DNA of 64,000 nt, from NCBI RefSeq assembly GCF_000383095.1, contig NZ_AORL01000021.1:868001-932000 (forward strand), given 5' to 3'. Each line of letters opens with the position of its first letter. Position 1 is the stretch's first letter. The stretch is from Sphingomonas sp. PR090111-T3T-6A. GTDB lineage: Bacteria; Pseudomonadota; Alphaproteobacteria; Sphingomonadales; Sphingomonadaceae. Below are positions 46,030 through 59,136 of the stretch, in pieces. Under the pieces are notes generated by a model. It was not told the origin of the DNA. It searched no databases and saw nothing but the letters and a program-made list of their open reading frames with translations. A program made the translations under genes and the position numbers.

Positions 46030-49000
46030 TCAAAGCGGCAGCGGAGAATAATAGGATTGGAGCGAGCGGACTTCAAGCGGGCGTTGCCGCAATGCAGCGA
46101 TAGCCCGCGCCGCAGCCACGCTGGCCGCCGCCGTGGTGAAGTAGGGAATCTTCCCCATCACCGCCGAAACGCGGATCTCGCGGCTGTCCTTCAGCGACTG
46201 CCAGCCCTCGGTGGTGTTGAAGATCAGCGCGATGTCGCCATCCTTGATGTGGTCGACGATGTGCGGCCGGCCCTGCGCCACCTTGTTGACGCGCTCCACC
46301 GTGATGCCCTGCGCGGTCAGATAGTCCGCCGTGCCGCCGGTGGCGACGATGGTGAAACCGATCTCCGCCAGCGCCTGCACGCCCGGCAGGATATGCGGCT
46401 TGTCGCCATCCTTCACCGAGACGAACACGCGGCCCCCGGTCGGCAGCACGACGCCGCCGCCGAGCTGAGACTTGAGGAATGCCGCCTCGAAATCGCCATC
46501 GATTCCCATGACTTCGCCGGTGGACTTCATCTCCGGCGAGAGCACCGGATCGACGCCCGGGAAGCGCGCCCACGGGAACACCGCTTCCTTGATCGCGATA
46601 TGATCGACCTTGCGGTCGAGCGACGGCAGATCGGCCAGCTTCTCGCCCGCCATGACGCGCGCCGCGATCTTGGCGACGGGCGCGCCCACCGCCTTGGCGA
46701 CGAAGGGCACGGTGCGGCTGGCGCGGGGGTTCACCTCGATGAGGTAGACCGCGCTGTCCTTCACCGCGAACTGGATGTTCATCAGGCCCTTGACCATCAG
46801 CGCGCGGGCGAGCGCGTCGGTCTGCTTCTTGATCTCGGCGACGATCTCGTCCGAAAGGCTGTAGGGCGGCAGCGTGCAGGCGCTGTCGCCCGAATGGACG
46901 CCCGCCTCCTCGATGTGCTGCATGACGCCGGCCACCACCACATCGGTGCCGTCGGCGATGGCGTCGACATCCACCTCGATCGCGTCACGGAGATACTGGT
47001 CGATCAGCACGGGCGAGTCGCCGGACACCTGCACGGCGGTCTGGATATAGTTCTCCAGCTGCTCCTGCGTGTCGACGATCTCCATCGCGCGCCCGCCCAG
47101 CACATAGGACGGACGCATCAGCACCGGATAGCCGACGCGCTCGGCCACCGCGATCGCCTCCTCGCGCGAGCGGGCGATGCCGTTGCGCGGCTGCTTGAGG
47201 CCCAGCTTCTCGACGAGCGCGGCGAAGCGCTCGCGGTCCTCCGCGAGGTCGATCGCGTCGGGCGAGGTGCCGAGGATCGGGATGCCGGCCTTCTCCAGCT
47301 CGGCCGCGAGCTTGAGCGGGGTCTGGCCGCCGAACTGGACGATCACGCCCGCGAGCGTGCCGTTCGACATCTCGACATGCAGGATTTCCAGCACGTCCTC
47401 GACGGTCAGCGGCTCGAAATAGAGGCGGTCGGACGTGTCATAGTCGGTGCTCACCGTCTCCGGGTTGCAGTTGACCATGATCGTCTCGTAGCCGACCTCG
47501 TCCAGCGCGAAGCAGGCGTGGCAGCAGCAATAATCGAACTCGATGCCCTGACCGATGCGGTTCGGGCCACCGCCGAGGATGACGACCTTCTTGCGGTCGC
47601 TCGGCAGCGCCTCATTCTCGGGCTCGCCGAAGACGGGCGCCTCGTACGTCGAGTACATGTAGGGCGTCTTCGCCTCGAACTCGGCCGCGCAGGTGTCGAT
47701 GCGCTTGAAGACCGGACGCACGCCGAGCTTGTGGCGGAGCGAGCGGACTTCCGCTTCGGTGATCCCGCCGGTCATCGCCTTCAGCGTGTCGTGGATCAGG
47801 CCCGAGCGCGCGACAGCATTCTCGCGCACGTTCGCTGACTCCAGCGCCAGCTTGGCGAGGCGGCGATCCGAGAAGCCCATCGCCTTCAGGCGACGCAGGC
47901 CCGTGGCGTCCTGCGGCAGGCCGTTGGCCCGGACCTCGTCCTCGGCCTCGACGATCTCGCGCAGACGCTCCAGGAACCACGGATCGAACTTGGCGATGGC
48001 GTTGATCTCATCGACCGTCAGCCCCGCGCGCAGCGCCTGCGCCGCGACCAGCAGGCGATCCGGCGTCGGACGACCGAGCGCCGCCTCGATCTCCGAGCGC
48101 GGGCGGCCGTCGAGCCGCTCCACCACGTCGAAGCCGGCCAGGCCCGTCTCCAGGCCGCGCAGCGCCTTCTGCATGGATTCGTGGATGTTGCGGCCGATCG
48201 CCATCACCTCGCCCACCGACTTCATCGCGGTGGTGAGCGTGTCGTCGCTGCCCTTGAACTTCTCGAAGGCGAAGCGCGGGATCTTGGTGACGACATAGTC
48301 GATCGTCGGCTCGAACGAGGCCGGGGTCGCCCCGGTGATGTCGTTCATGATCTCGTCGAGCGTGTAGCCGACGGCCAGCTTCGCCGCGACCTTGGCGATC
48401 GGGAAGCCCGTCGCCTTCGACGCCAGCGCCGAGGAGCGCGACACGCGCGGGTTCATCTCGATGACGATCAGGCGGCCGTCCTTCGGGTTGACCGCGAACT
48501 GCACGTTCGAGCCGCCCGTCTCGACGCCGATCTCGCGCAGCACCGCGATGCTCGCGTTGCGCATGATCTGATATTCCTTGTCGGTCAGCGTCAGCGCCGG
48601 CGCGACGGTGATGGAGTCGCCCGTGTGGACGCCCATCGGATCGACATTCTCGATCGAGCAGATGATGATGGCGTTGTCGGCGCGATCGCGCACGACCTCC
48701 ATCTCATATTCCTTCCAGCCGAGGAGCGACTCCTCGATCAGCACCTCGGTGGTGGGCGAGGCATCGAGGCCGCCCGTCACGATGCGGATGAACTCCTCGC
48801 GGTTGTACGCGATGCCGCCGCCGGTGCCGCCCATGGTGAAGCTCGGGCGGATGATCGAGGGGAGCCCGGTATGCTCCAGCACCGCCAGCGCCTCGTCGAG
48901 CGTGTGCGCCACGCCGGAACGCGCGCTCTCCAGCCCGATCTTGTCCATGGCGTTGCGGAACTTCAGCCGGTCCTCGGCCTTGTCGATCGCCTCGGCGTCC

Positions 49001-49353
49001 GCGCCGATCATCTTGACGCCGAACTTCTCCAGCGTGCCATCATGGAAGAGCGCCAGCGCGGTGTTGAGCGCGGTCTGCCCGCCCATCGTCGGCAGCACCG
49101 CGTCGGGCCGCTCCTTCTCGATGATCTTGGCGACGATCTCGGGGGTGATCGGCTCGACATAGGTGGCGTCGGCCATGTCCGGGTCGGTCATGATCGTGGC
49201 CGGGTTCGAGTTCACCAGAACGATGCGATAGCCCTCTTCCTTGAGGGCCTTGATCGCCTGCGTGCCCGAATAGTCGAACTCGCACGCCTGGCCGATGACG
49301 ATCGGGCCCGCGCCGATGACGAGGATCGAGGAGATGTCGGTGCGCTTGGGCAT
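46030..49353 (-). CDS. carB: Carbamoyl-phosphate synthase large subunit
   Basis: The 1107-residue protein has the two tandem ATP-grasp synthetase halves (first block [10 protein letters not shown], second [12 protein letters not shown]), the oligomerisation region and the C-terminal allosteric MGS-like domain ([10 protein letters not shown]). It makes carbamoyl phosphate for pyrimidines and arginine. Its ATG overlaps the stop of the RraB-like gene by one base (TAATG), which implies coupled translation. Confidence 0.98.
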   Translation of the reverse strand: MPKRTDISSILVIGAGPIVIGQACEFDYSGTQAIKALKEEGYRIVLVNSNPATIMTDPDMADATYVEPITPEIVAKIIEKERPDAVLPTMGGQTALNTALALFHDGTLEKFGVKMIGADAEAIDKAEDRLKFRNAMDKIGLESARSGVAHTLDEALAVLEHTGLPSIIRPSFTMGGTGGGIAYNREEFIRIVTGGLDASPTTEVLIEESLLGWKEYEMEVVRDRADNAIIICSIENVDPMGVHTGDSITVAPALTLTDKEYQIMRNASIAVLREIGVETGGSNVQFAVNPKDGRLIVIEMNPRVSRSSALASKATGFPIAKVAAKLAVGYTLDEIMNDITGATPASFEPTIDYVVTKIPRFAFEKFKGSDDTLTTAMKSVGEVMAIGRNIHESMQKALRGLETGLAGFDVVERLDGRPRSEIEAALGRPTPDRLLVAAQALRAGLTVDEINAIAKFDPWFLERLREIVEAEDEVRANGLPQDATGLRRLKAMGFSDRRLAKLALESANVRENAVARSGLIHDTLKAMTGGITEAEVRSLRHKLGVRPVFKRIDTCAAEFEAKTPYMYSTYEAPVFGEPENEALPSDRKKVVILGGGPNRIGQGIEFDYCCCHACFALDEVGYETIMVNCNPETVSTDYDTSDRLYFEPLTVEDVLEILHVEMSNGTLAGVIVQFGGQTPLKLAAELEKAGIPILGTSPDAIDLAEDRERFAALVEKLGLKQPRNGIARSREEAIAVAERVGYPVLMRPSYVLGGRAMEIVDTQEQLENYIQTAVQVSGDSPVLIDQYLRDAIEVDVDAIADGTDVVVAGVMQHIEEAGVHSGDSACTLPPYSLSDEIVAEIKKQTDALARALMVKGLMNIQFAVKDSAVYLIEVNPRASRTVPFVAKAVGAPVAKIAARVMAGEKLADLPSLDRKVDHIAIKEAVFPWARFPGVDPVLSPEMKSTGEVMGIDGDFEAAFLKSQLGGGVVLPTGGRVFVSVKDGDKPHILPGVQALAEIGFTIVATGGTADYLTAQGITVERVNKVAQGRPHIVDHIKDGDIALIFNTTEGWQSLKDSREIRVSAVMGKIPYFTTAAASVAAARAIAALRQRPLEVRSLQSYYSPLPL

Positions 49354-49730
49354 TAGTTGTTCTCTCCGGTGGTCGCCATGCAGCCCCAGCCGTCATATTC
49401 GACGCCGGAATAGGTCGCTTCGATTTCAAGACATTTGCGGGTGAGGGCCTTCACCGCCTCAGGCTCGATCGTCTGGACGATGTCGAGGTCGAGCCGCCAC
49501 TGGCCCTCCTCCTCGGCATCCTCGTCGGGGACGAACTGGCCGAATTCGAAGCCGAGATCCTCGGCCGCCTCGGCCAGCGTTTCGAGCGCCTCCTCGCGGC
49601 CGATGAAGCTGACGTCGACCGTCCGCTTGACGCCCGCGATGTCGCCATTCGCGGCAAGCTGGGCGAGGAGTTCCTGATCCTGCTCCCACTCAGCCTCGAA
49701 CCGCGCCTCGTCGATGGCGGGGCGGCTCAC
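49353..49730 (-). CDS. RraB-like ribonuclease E inhibitor family protein
   Basis: The 125-residue acidic protein has the RraB pattern: an N-terminal acidic helix, a ferredoxin-like fold and a C-terminal [11 protein letters not shown] motif. In E. coli RraB binds RNase E and alters its activity. Here it sits inside carA-carB, overlapping both neighbours (ATGA with carA, TAATG with carB), so it is made in fixed ratio with the carbamoyl phosphate synthase. Whether it still acts on RNase E is not known. Confidence 0.78.
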   Translation of the reverse strand: MSRPAIDEARFEAEWEQDQELLAQLAANGDIAGVKRTVDVSFIGREEALETLAEAAEDLGFEFGQFVPDEDAEEEGQWRLDLDIVQTIEPEAVKALTRKCLEIEATYSGVEYDGWGCMATTGENN

Positions 49731-50899
49731 GCCTTCTTCTCCAGCGCGCTCACGAACTGCTCGAACAGATAATGGCTGTCCTGCGGGCCGGGGCTCGCCT
49801 CGGGGTGGTACTGGACCGAGAAAGCCGGCTTGTCGGTGAGGCGCAGGCCTGCCAGCGAGCCGTCGAACAGCGAGACGTGCGTCGCCTCGGCGTTGGTGGG
49901 GAGCGTCTCCACATCGACCGCGAAGCCGTGGTTCATCGAGGTGATCTCGACGCGGCCGTCGTCCGAGCGCTTGACCGGATGGTTCGCGCCGCGATGGCCC
50001 TGATGCATCTTGTAGGTCTTCGCGCCCACCGCGAGGCCGAGCATCTGGTGGCCGAGGCAGATGCCGAACAGCGGCTTGCCGACTTCCAGCAGCTTCTGGA
50101 TCACCGGCACCGCATATTCGCCGGTCGCCGCCGGATCGCCCGGGCCGTTCGAGAGGAACACGCCGTCGGGCTCATGCCGCATCACGTCCTCAAAGCTCGC
50201 GGTCGCGGGCACCACCGTCACGCGCGCACCAGCGGCGACGAGGTTGCGCAGGATGTTGCGCTTGAGGCCATAGTCGATGGCGACGACGTGCGGCCCTTCC
50301 GGGTTCGCCGCGTGGGTCGCATAGCCCTGGCCGAGGGTCCAGAGGCCGTCTTCCCAGGTGTAGCTCTGGAGGGCGGAGACGTCCTTGGCGAGGTCCATCC
50401 CTTCGAGGCCGGGCCACGCCTTCGCCTGCTCGACCAGCGCGGGGATGTCGAACTTGCCGTCCGGATCATGCGCGATGACGCCGTTGGGCGCGCCCTCGAC
50501 GCGGATCATGCGGGTCAGCGCGCGGGTGTCGATCCCGGCCAGCCCGATGCGGCCATTGATCTTCAGCCACTCGTCGAAATGCTGGGCGGCGCGGAAGTTC
50601 GACGGCGCGGTCACGTCCTCGCGGACGATGCAGCCGAGCGCATGGGCGTTGGTCGCCTCGATGTCCTCGCCGTTGGCACCGACATTGCCGATGTGCGGGA
50701 AGGTGAAGGTGATGATCTGCTTCTCGAAGGAAGGATCGGTCATCGCCTCCTGATAGCCGGTCATGGCCGTATGGAAGCAGACCTCGCCGACGGCCGAGCC
50801 GACGGCGCCGAAGCCCCGCCCGAACAGCACATCGCCCGATGCCAACACCAATACGCCAGTGGCTCCTTGTGGAACGCGCACGGGTTCGGTCTCGGCCAA
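49727..50899 (-). CDS. carA: Carbamoyl-phosphate synthase small subunit
   Basis: The 390-residue protein has the small-subunit N-terminal domain (CFHTAMTGYQEAMTDPS) and a class I glutaminase with catalytic Cys in FGICLGHQ, then His/Glu in QYHPEASPGP. It supplies ammonia to CarB. The start is probably TTG at 50899, which has AGGAGA at the right distance. An in-frame TTG at 50914 would place that site inside the gene. It is first in the carA-rraB-carB-greA set. Confidence 0.95.
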   Translation of the reverse strand: MAETEPVRVPQGATGVLVLASGDVLFGRGFGAVGSAVGEVCFHTAMTGYQEAMTDPSFEKQIITFTFPHIGNVGANGEDIEATNAHALGCIVREDVTAPSNFRAAQHFDEWLKINGRIGLAGIDTRALTRMIRVEGAPNGVIAHDPDGKFDIPALVEQAKAWPGLEGMDLAKDVSALQSYTWEDGLWTLGQGYATHAANPEGPHVVAIDYGLKRNILRNLVAAGARVTVVPATASFEDVMRHEPDGVFLSNGPGDPAATGEYAVPVIQKLLEVGKPLFGICLGHQMLGLAVGAKTYKMHQGHRGANHPVKRSDDGRVEITSMNHGFAVDVETLPTNAEATHVSLFDGSLAGLRLTDKPAFSVQYHPEASPGPQDSHYLFEQFVSALEKKA

Positions 50900-51031
50900 G
50901 GCGGCTCTCCTCAATGATGGACAGGCGGGTAAACGGCCGGCGATCTAGGGATCAGGGAGTGCCGGGTCAATCTAGTAAAATTCCGCCGGAATGGCTATCT
51001 GTCCTTCCTTTCCGGTATTCGACGGGGCCCC

Positions 51032-51487
51032 ATGATTCGAGACGACATCAAGCAGGCGCTCGTCGCCGCAATGAAGGCGCGCGAGAGCGAGAAAACGGCC
51101 GCGATCCGCCTGATCCAGAGCGCCCTCAAGAACCGCGACATCGAAGCGCGCACCGGCGCGGCCGTGACCGACGACGACGCCCTCGTGGTCGAAGTGCTCA
51201 ACAAAATGGCGAAGCAGCGCCGCGAATCGATCGAAATGTACGAGAAGGGCAACCGCCCGGAGCTGGCCGCCGCCGAGGCCGCCGAACTTTCGGTGATCGA
51301 AGGCTTCATGCCGCAACGCCTGACCGACGAGGAAACCATCGCCGCGATCGACGCCATCAAGGCCGAGATCGGCGCCGAGGGCCTCAAGGACATGGGCAAG
51401 GTGATGGCCGAGCTGAAGGCCCGCCATGCGACCAGCCTGGACATGGCGAAGGCCAGCGGCCTCGTGAAAGCCCGGCTGGCCGGCTGA
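51032..51487 (+). CDS. GatB/YqeY domain-containing protein
   Basis: The 151-residue protein has the YqeY domain (MIRDDIKQALVAAMKARES, EGFMPQRLTDEE, GMGKVM-like KDMGKVMAELK) related to the tail of the GatB amidotransferase subunit. Stand-alone YqeY is thought to act on tRNA-dependent amidation but is poorly known. It precedes dnaG by 22 bp, replacing rpsU of the enterobacterial rpsU-dnaG-rpoD operon. Confidence 0.92.
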   Translation: MIRDDIKQALVAAMKARESEKTAAIRLIQSALKNRDIEARTGAAVTDDDALVVEVLNKMAKQRRESIEMYEKGNRPELAAAEAAELSVIEGFMPQRLTDEETIAAIDAIKAEIGAEGLKDMGKVMAELKARHATSLDMAKASGLVKARLAG

Positions 51488-51509
51488 TGCTCGACAGGGG
51501 GCGCGCGTC

Positions 51510-53399
51510 GTGAGCCTCTCGCCAGCCTGGCTGGACGAGCTGCGGGCGCGTACCCTGCTGTCGGCGCTGATCGGCAAGACGACCAAGCTCCAGCGCGCGG
51601 GTCGCGAGTGGAAGGCGTGCTGCCCCTTCCACAACGAGAAGACACCCAGCTTCACGATCAACGACGAAAAGGGCTTCTACCACTGCTTCGGCTGCGGCGC
51701 GCATGGCGATGCCATCCGCTGGATGACCGACCATCAGGGCCTGCCCTTCATGGATGCGGTGAAGGAGCTGGCCGCCAACGCCGGCCTCGAAGTCCCGGCG
51801 CAGGACCCCCGCGCCCGCGAGAAGGCCGAGCGCGCCTCCACGCTCCATGACGTGATGGGCGATGCGGAGGCCTTCTTCGTCGAGGAGCTGGGCAAGGCCG
51901 AGGGCGCATCGGCTCGCGCCTATCTCAAGAAGCGCGGCATCACGGAGGCGCAGGCGCGCACCTTCCGCATCGGCTTGGCACCCGACAGCCGCACCCGGCT
52001 CCGCTCGGCGCTGGCGAAATCCGGCGACGAGAAGCTGATCGAATGCGGCCTCCTCATCCAGCCCGAGGAAGCCAAGCGCGAACCCTATGACCGCTTCCGC
52101 GGCCGGCTGATGATCCCGATCCGCGATGCGCGCGGGCGGACGATCGCCTTCGGTGGGCGCATCCTCGGCGAGGGCGAGCCTAAATATCTGAACTCGCCCG
52201 AGACGGTGCTGTTTGACAAGGGCCGCACCCTCTTCAACCTCGACCGCGCCGCACCGGCCAGCCGCAAGGCGAACCGGGTGATCGTGGTCGAAGGCTATAT
52301 GGACGTGATCGCACTCTCGGGCGCGGGGATCGATGAGGCGGTCGCCCCGCTCGGCACCGCGCTCACGGAGGGGCAACTCGAGCGGCTGTGGCGGCTCGAC
52401 CCGCAGCCGATCCTCTGCTTCGACGGCGACAGCGCCGGACAGAAAGCGGCGGTCCGCGCCATCGGCCGCGCGCTCCCCTTCCTCACCCCCGGGCGCACGC
52501 TCCGCTTCGTGACCTTGCCGCAGGGACAAGACCCGGACGACCTGATCCGCTCCGGCGGCCGCGTCGCCATGGAAGCGCTGCTGGCCGAGCCCGAACCGCT
52601 GGTCGAGCGGCTGTGGCGCCATGAGCAGGCCGCCCTCCCCCTCGACACGCCCGAGGCCCGCGCCGGGCTCAAGCAACGGCTCGCCGAACATGCCCGCGCC
52701 ATCGCGGACAAGGACGTCAGCCACGCCTACCTCTCCGAATTCCGCCAGCGCGCCGATGCCCTCTTCGCCCCGCCCAAACGCGAGTGGCAGTCTGGGCCGC
52801 GGAAATCGCCGCGCGCCTCTCGTTCCAACGGCCGGCGCGATAGCTGGCCGCCTGTTCCGACTGAGCCCTTGGCTAGCACTCATGCGGTCAACAAGAGCGG
52901 TGTCGCTCCTGCAGAAGCACGTGCATTGCTTGTAGGCCTTGTTCGCCTACCAAGCGTCATTACAGCTCATGCCGAGCAGCTTTCGCACCTTCAATTCAGC
53001 GACCCGACCCTAGATCGCGTCCGAACGGAGTTAGTTGCAGCGGTCTGGCGCGGAGAGGCGCTTGAAGGAGGCGCTGTAAGCACCATATTGCGCCGAGTCG
53101 GTGCGATTGATCTCCTATCGAAGCAAGATCGTGCGAACGGGCTTGCCTTTTCCTTCCGGCGCGGCGATGCGGACCCGGAGCGCGCACGCCGCGAGCTGGG
53201 GGAAGTCATCGACGTAATGGTGAAACGATCGGAGCTCGATGCTCAGATCGCGGAGGTCATGGAGCGCTTCCGGACCGATACCGATGGTACGGGTTGGGAG
53301 CGAGCGTTGGAGGAGCAACAGCACCTCCAACACGAAAGACGAGAAACAGATCGCCGGCTTTCCGAGTTGAGAGAGCTGGCTGGCGACGCGGAACTTTGA
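51510..53399 (+). CDS. dnaG: DNA primase
   Basis: The 629-residue protein has the CHC2 zinc ribbon (C38, H41, C59, C62), the catalytic core, the TOPRIM fold ([20 protein letters not shown]) and a C-terminal DnaB-binding domain. It makes RNA primers at the replication fork. GTG at 51510 with a G-rich ribosome binding site is the start. From about 52,860 to the end the codon use and GC drop compared with the first two thirds, though the frame stays intact. Confidence 0.96.
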   Translation: MSLSPAWLDELRARTLLSALIGKTTKLQRAGREWKACCPFHNEKTPSFTINDEKGFYHCFGCGAHGDAIRWMTDHQGLPFMDAVKELAANAGLEVPAQDPRAREKAERASTLHDVMGDAEAFFVEELGKAEGASARAYLKKRGITEAQARTFRIGLAPDSRTRLRSALAKSGDEKLIECGLLIQPEEAKREPYDRFRGRLMIPIRDARGRTIAFGGRILGEGEPKYLNSPETVLFDKGRTLFNLDRAAPASRKANRVIVVEGYMDVIALSGAGIDEAVAPLGTALTEGQLERLWRLDPQPILCFDGDSAGQKAAVRAIGRALPFLTPGRTLRFVTLPQGQDPDDLIRSGGRVAMEALLAEPEPLVERLWRHEQAALPLDTPEARAGLKQRLAEHARAIADKDVSHAYLSEFRQRADALFAPPKREWQSGPRKSPRASRSNGRRDSWPPVPTEPLASTHAVNKSGVAPAEARALLVGLVRLPSVITAHAEQLSHLQFSDPTLDRVRTELVAAVWRGEALEGGAVSTILRRVGAIDLLSKQDRANGLAFSFRRGDADPERARRELGEVIDVMVKRSELDAQIAEVMERFRTDTDGTGWERALEEQQHLQHERRETDRRLSELRELAGDAEL

Positions 53400-53410
53400 G
53401 GTTGGGTGGT

Positions 53411-55435
<2,025 letters not shown>

Positions 55436-55441
55436 GACGAT

Positions 55442-55468
55442 ACGGGCAGGGTCATCCTGCCCGTTTTC
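55442..55468 (+). terminator. Rho-independent terminator after rpoD
   Basis: An exact 9-bp stem ACGGGCAGG / CCTGCCCGT (55442-55450 with 55456-55464), a 5-nt loop and a following TTTCGTTT make a clear intrinsic terminator for yqeY-dnaG-rpoD. Confidence 0.88.
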
Positions 55469-55479
55469 GTTTCGGATGA

Positions 55480-55515
55480 GCCATGTTTCTGGGGTCAAGC
55501 CCTTGTAAACATGGC
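55480..55515. repeat. Second hairpin between rpoD and the next gene
   Basis: An exact 9-bp inverted repeat GCCATGTTT / AAACATGGC (55480-55488 with 55507-55515) encloses a smaller GGG/CCC stem. It lies 15 bp after the rpoD terminator in an AT-richer gap before the DUF6975-like gene. It could be a regulatory structure, an operator or a small-RNA part. Confidence 0.4.
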
Positions 55516-55621
55516 GCTTCCGATCAATTCGACATCATAAACCGCCCATTTACGCCTTTTGTCTATTCCCTATTCGGAAGCGCGGCGACCGGCCCGCGTG
55601 GAGGCCGAGCGGAGTGGGTTG

Positions 55622-56290
55622 ATGACGGCGACAGCGAGGAGCGAGGAGCCCGAAGGCGTAGGCGCGCGTCTGTCTGCGTTGCTGTCCGCCGAGGGTAGCG
55701 CCCAGCATCCCTATTGTAGTTCGCCCGATCTCCTGACCGGTGAGCACAGTGCACGCAATCTGGCGGATGCGGCGCATTTCCTCTCCATGCTGCACGGCCG
55801 CCATCCGGGCGTCTCCGATCATGCCGCGCATCGCATCGTCCACCCCGCCGCGCGCGCGTGGATCTATCGCGTCACCGCCGGTTTCTCTGCTGAACGGACC
55901 TTGCTCACCAAGCTCGCCGTCGCGGTCGGCCCGCTCCCCAGCACGCTGGGGCAGGCGCAGAGCGAGGCGGCGGTCGCCGGGCAGACCCATGCGCTCGCCA
56001 CTCTCGCCCAGTCCGATCGCAACGGTACCGCGCTCGGCGCGACGCTGGCGCTGACGCTCGACTGGCGGCCGATCCGCCGCGTGCTGGATGCGGCCGCCGA
56101 GCGATTCGATCTCCAGCCGCCGCCGCTCGATCTGCCGGGGCTTCAGGAGGCGCTCGACGTCGCCACGCGGGCGGCCGAGACGCCCGGCATCGAACGGGCC
56201 ATCCTGTTCGGCGCGCAGCAATTGCTGATCCAGCATCGCGGTCTGTGGGATCTGCTCGAAACCCGCCACACCGCGCGCCGCGACGGCTGA
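55622..56290 (+). CDS. DUF6975-like protein
   Basis: The 222-residue soluble protein is Ala/Leu-rich and helical, with HFLSMLHGRHPGVSDHAAHR and LTKLAVAVGPLPSTLGQAQ. I associate it with DUF6975, found after rpoD in sphingomonads. No catalytic pattern is clear. ATG at 55622 has GGAG 7 nt upstream; a longer in-frame start at 55559 lacks one. Confidence 0.7.
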   Translation: MTATARSEEPEGVGARLSALLSAEGSAQHPYCSSPDLLTGEHSARNLADAAHFLSMLHGRHPGVSDHAAHRIVHPAARAWIYRVTAGFSAERTLLTKLAVAVGPLPSTLGQAQSEAAVAGQTHALATLAQSDRNGTALGATLALTLDWRPIRRVLDAAAERFDLQPPPLDLPGLQEALDVATRAAETPGIERAILFGAQQLLIQHRGLWDLLETRHTARRDG

Positions 56291-56294
56291 GCCC

Positions 56295-56627
56295 TCAGCG
56301 CCCCGGCTTCTTCGCCCAGGCGCTCGCCTCCTGCGTCTCCGCCTTGCGCGCGCGGCGATCGTAGAGGCACAGCATCGTTCCCGCCCTGCCCTTCATGGCC
56401 TTCTGCGGATAGCGGCCCGTCACGAGGATGACGTCCTGCGCGGTGCGGTCGCTGAAATGGACGGGTGCGGAAGCGGCCGCATCGTTCAGCCCGCTGGCCT
56501 TCACGCAGGCGTTGCGCGCGGCGCTCTCCCCCGCCGTCCAGGCAGCCGTGGACGAAGCCCAGGCTGGTGCGGAAAAGGCAAGGACCGCAGGCGCCAGCAT
56601 AAGCGGCGCGGAGAAAATGTGACGCAT
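56295..56627 (-). CDS. Small exported protein, unknown function
   Basis: The 110-residue product has a signal peptide (residues 1-23, cut near PAWAS-ST) and a small domain with two cysteines (NACVKASG and MLCLYDRRA) that could form a disulfide in the periplasm. The ATG at 56627 was chosen because it gives a normal signal peptide. It follows anmK by 29 bp on the same strand. No family is recognised. Confidence 0.65.
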   Translation of the reverse strand: MRHIFSAPLMLAPAVLAFSAPAWASSTAAWTAGESAARNACVKASGLNDAAASAPVHFSDRTAQDVILVTGRYPQKAMKGRAGTMLCLYDRRARKAETQEASAWAKKPGR

Positions 56628-56656
56628 CGAGACCCCCGGGAACAACGCCGCCGAAA

Positions 56657-57757
56657 TCAGGGCAGGCACAAGCGCCCCCCCGTCAGCGGCTCGGTGATAC
56701 CCGTGGTCCCTGGGAAGCTGATCGGCAAGCCCTTCAGGCTGCGTACCGCCATATAGGCGAAACCCTCCGCCTCGGTGGCGTCGCCATTCTGGCCGAGCGC
56801 CTCGATCGGCTCGACCGGAATCTCGCAGGCATCGGCCAGCATTGCCATCATCGTGGCGTTATGGCGGCCGCCGCCCGCGACGATCATCCGCACCGGCCGC
56901 TCCGGCAGATGGTTGAGCGCCAGCGCCACCGTGGCGGCGGTGAAGGCGGTGAGCGTCGCCGCCCCGTCCGCCGGGAGCAGGCCGCGCGCGGGCGCCATCG
57001 TGAAATCCGCCCGATCGAGCGACTTGGGTGACGCGAGATCGAACCACGGATTGTCGAGCATCGATGCCAGCACCCCGCGATGAACCTCTCCGGTTGCGGC
57101 GAAGGCGCCGTCCTCGTCGAAGGTCTTGCCCGTCTCGGCGGCCATCCAGTCGTCGACGAGGCCGTTGGCGGGGCCGGTGTCGAAGGCGATCAGTTCACCG
57201 TCGCGGCCGATATAGGTGATGTTCGCCACACCGCCGAGGTTCAGAACCGCCAGCGGCAGCGCCGCGCCGGATGCCAGCGCGCGGTGATAGACCGGGAGCA
57301 GGGGCGCCCCCTGCCCGCCCGCCGACACGTCCGCCGAGCGGAAGTCCGCCACCACCGGGAGCTTGAGCGCCGCCGCGAGCGCCGGCCCGTCGCCGATCTG
57401 CCAGGTCCAGCCCTGCGCCGGGCGGTGCGCGACGGTCTGACCGTGGAAGCCCACCACCTTCACATGATCGAGCGGAATGCCCGCGCTCGCGACCAGTTGG
57501 TGGATCGCCAGCAGGTGCCGGCGGGTGAGCATCTCCGTCGCGGCGGCGATCTCGGGGCTGAGGCGCGGCTTCTCGTAGGTGAGCGCCAGCGCGGTCGCCT
57601 CCTGGAGCTGCTGCCGGGCCTGCTGCGAATAAGGCTCGGAGCGGAAGGCGATCGGGCGGACATGGCCCTCCCCGTCCGTCTCGATCAGCGCGGCGTCGAT
57701 GCCGTCGAGCGAGGTTCCGGACATCAGGCCGATTGCCAGCATCGCGTCGCTACCCAT
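56657..57757 (-). CDS. anmK: Anhydro-N-acetylmuramic acid kinase
   Basis: The 366-residue protein has the actin-like ATPase fold of Anm[50 protein letters not shown] and the C-terminal VAGGGRHN. It phosphorylates and opens anhydroMurNAc during cell-wall recycling. ATG at 57757 has AAGGGGGA upstream; GTG at 57781 is less likely. It is divergent from tyrS. Confidence 0.95.
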   Translation of the reverse strand: MGSDAMLAIGLMSGTSLDGIDAALIETDGEGHVRPIAFRSEPYSQQARQQLQEATALALTYEKPRLSPEIAAATEMLTRRHLLAIHQLVASAGIPLDHVKVVGFHGQTVAHRPAQGWTWQIGDGPALAAALKLPVVADFRSADVSAGGQGAPLLPVYHRALASGAALPLAVLNLGGVANITYIGRDGELIAFDTGPANGLVDDWMAAETGKTFDEDGAFAATGEVHRGVLASMLDNPWFDLASPKSLDRADFTMAPARGLLPADGAATLTAFTAATVALALNHLPERPVRMIVAGGGRHNATMMAMLADACEIPVEPIEALGQNGDATEAEGFAYMAVRSLKGLPISFPGTTGITEPLTGGRLCLP

Positions 57758-57790
57758 CCCCGTCCCCCTTGTGCTACGCACCCGCCCGCC

Positions 57791-59023
57791 ATGACGACGA
57801 CGAGCTACAAATCCGATCTGCTGCGCCTACTCGACGCGCGCGGCTATATCCACCAGGTCACCGATGCCGAAGGGCTGGACGACCTCGCGATGCGCCAGAT
57901 CGTGCCGGGTTATATCGGCTTCGATCCGACCGCGCCGTCGCTGCATGTCGGCAGCCTCGTCCAGATCATGATGCTGCGCCGGATGCAGCAGGCGGGCCAC
58001 AAGCCGATCGTCCTGATGGGCGGCGGCACCGGCAAGATCGGCGATCCGAGCTTCAAGGACGAAGCCCGCAAGCTGATGACGGTCGACACGATCGCGGAGA
58101 ACATCGCCTCCATCAAGCGCGTCTTCTCCCGCTTCCTGACCTTCGGCGACGGCCCCACCGACGCGGTGATGGTCGACAATGCCGAGTGGCTCGACAAGCT
58201 GGAATATATCCCCTTCCTGCGCGACATCGGCCAGCATTTCTCGATCAACCGGATGCTGAGCTTCGATTCGGTGAAGCTCCGCCTCGATCGCGAGCAGTCG
58301 CTTTCCTTCCTCGAATTCAACTATATGATCCTCCAGGGATACGACTTCCTGGAGCTGTCGCGCCGCGCCGGCTGCCGCCTCCAGATGGGCGGGTCGGACC
58401 AGTGGGGCAACATCGTCAACGGCATCGAGCTGACCCGCCGCGTCGCGGGCGAGCAGGTGTTCGGCCTGACCTCCCCGCTCATCACCACGGCGGATGGCGG
58501 CAAGATGGGCAAGACCGCCAAGGGCGCCGTCTGGCTCAACGCCGACGCGCTGCCGCCATACGACTACTGGCAGTTCTGGCGGAACACGCAGGACGCCGAT
58601 GTCGGCCGCTTCCTGCGCCTGTTCACCGATCTCCCGATGGATGAGATCCTGCGGCTGGAGAGCCTCCAGGGCGCCGAGATCAACGAGGCGAAAAAGGCCC
58701 TCGCCGACGCCGCCACCGCGATGGCCCACGGCCCCGAGGCCGCGATGGAGGCCGCCGAGACGGCGCGGCGCACCTTCGAGGAAGGCGCTGCCGGCGATTC
58801 GTTGCCGACGCTGCGGGTCGACGGGGGCAGCATCCCGATCGTGCAGGCGCTGACCGTGATGGGCTTCGCGGCGTCGAACGGCGAGGCGCGGCGCAAGATC
58901 GGCGAAGGCGCGGTGCGCCTCAACGATCTCGCCATCACCGACCCGACCTTCGAGATCGTTCTCGAGGACGTGCCGGTGAAGATCAGCCTCGGCAAGAAGC
59001 GCCACGGCATCCTGATGCGCTGA
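57791..59023 (+). CDS. tyrS: Tyrosyl-tRNA synthetase
   Basis: The 410-residue class I synthetase has a HIGH equivalent (SLHVG), the tyrosine-site MGGSDQWGN and a KMSKS equivalent KMGKT, then an S4-like RNA-binding C-terminus (VGGxA-like [16 protein letters not shown]). It charges tRNA-Tyr. The ATG at 57791 gives the family N-terminus. Confidence 0.97.
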   Translation: MTTTSYKSDLLRLLDARGYIHQVTDAEGLDDLAMRQIVPGYIGFDPTAPSLHVGSLVQIMMLRRMQQAGHKPIVLMGGGTGKIGDPSFKDEARKLMTVDTIAENIASIKRVFSRFLTFGDGPTDAVMVDNAEWLDKLEYIPFLRDIGQHFSINRMLSFDSVKLRLDREQSLSFLEFNYMILQGYDFLELSRRAGCRLQMGGSDQWGNIVNGIELTRRVAGEQVFGLTSPLITTADGGKMGKTAKGAVWLNADALPPYDYWQFWRNTQDADVGRFLRLFTDLPMDEILRLESLQGAEINEAKKALADAATAMAHGPEAAMEAAETARRTFEEGAAGDSLPTLRVDGGSIPIVQALTVMGFAASNGEARRKIGEGAVRLNDLAITDPTFEIVLEDVPVKISLGKKRHGILMR

Positions 59024-59136
59024 GCCGCCGACGCGACGAAGCGAAGATGGTGAACGCTTATTAAGTCTGATGATTGAGGATGTCTTTAGGACGGGGGCGG
59101 ACAATCAGGCCGCACCTCCCGAGGGATGATTTCCGA

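Noticed and set aside
45793-47838. A 681-codon open frame antisense to carB and greA
   Set aside because: Shadow frame crossing two real genes; composition typical of antisense GC-rich DNA.
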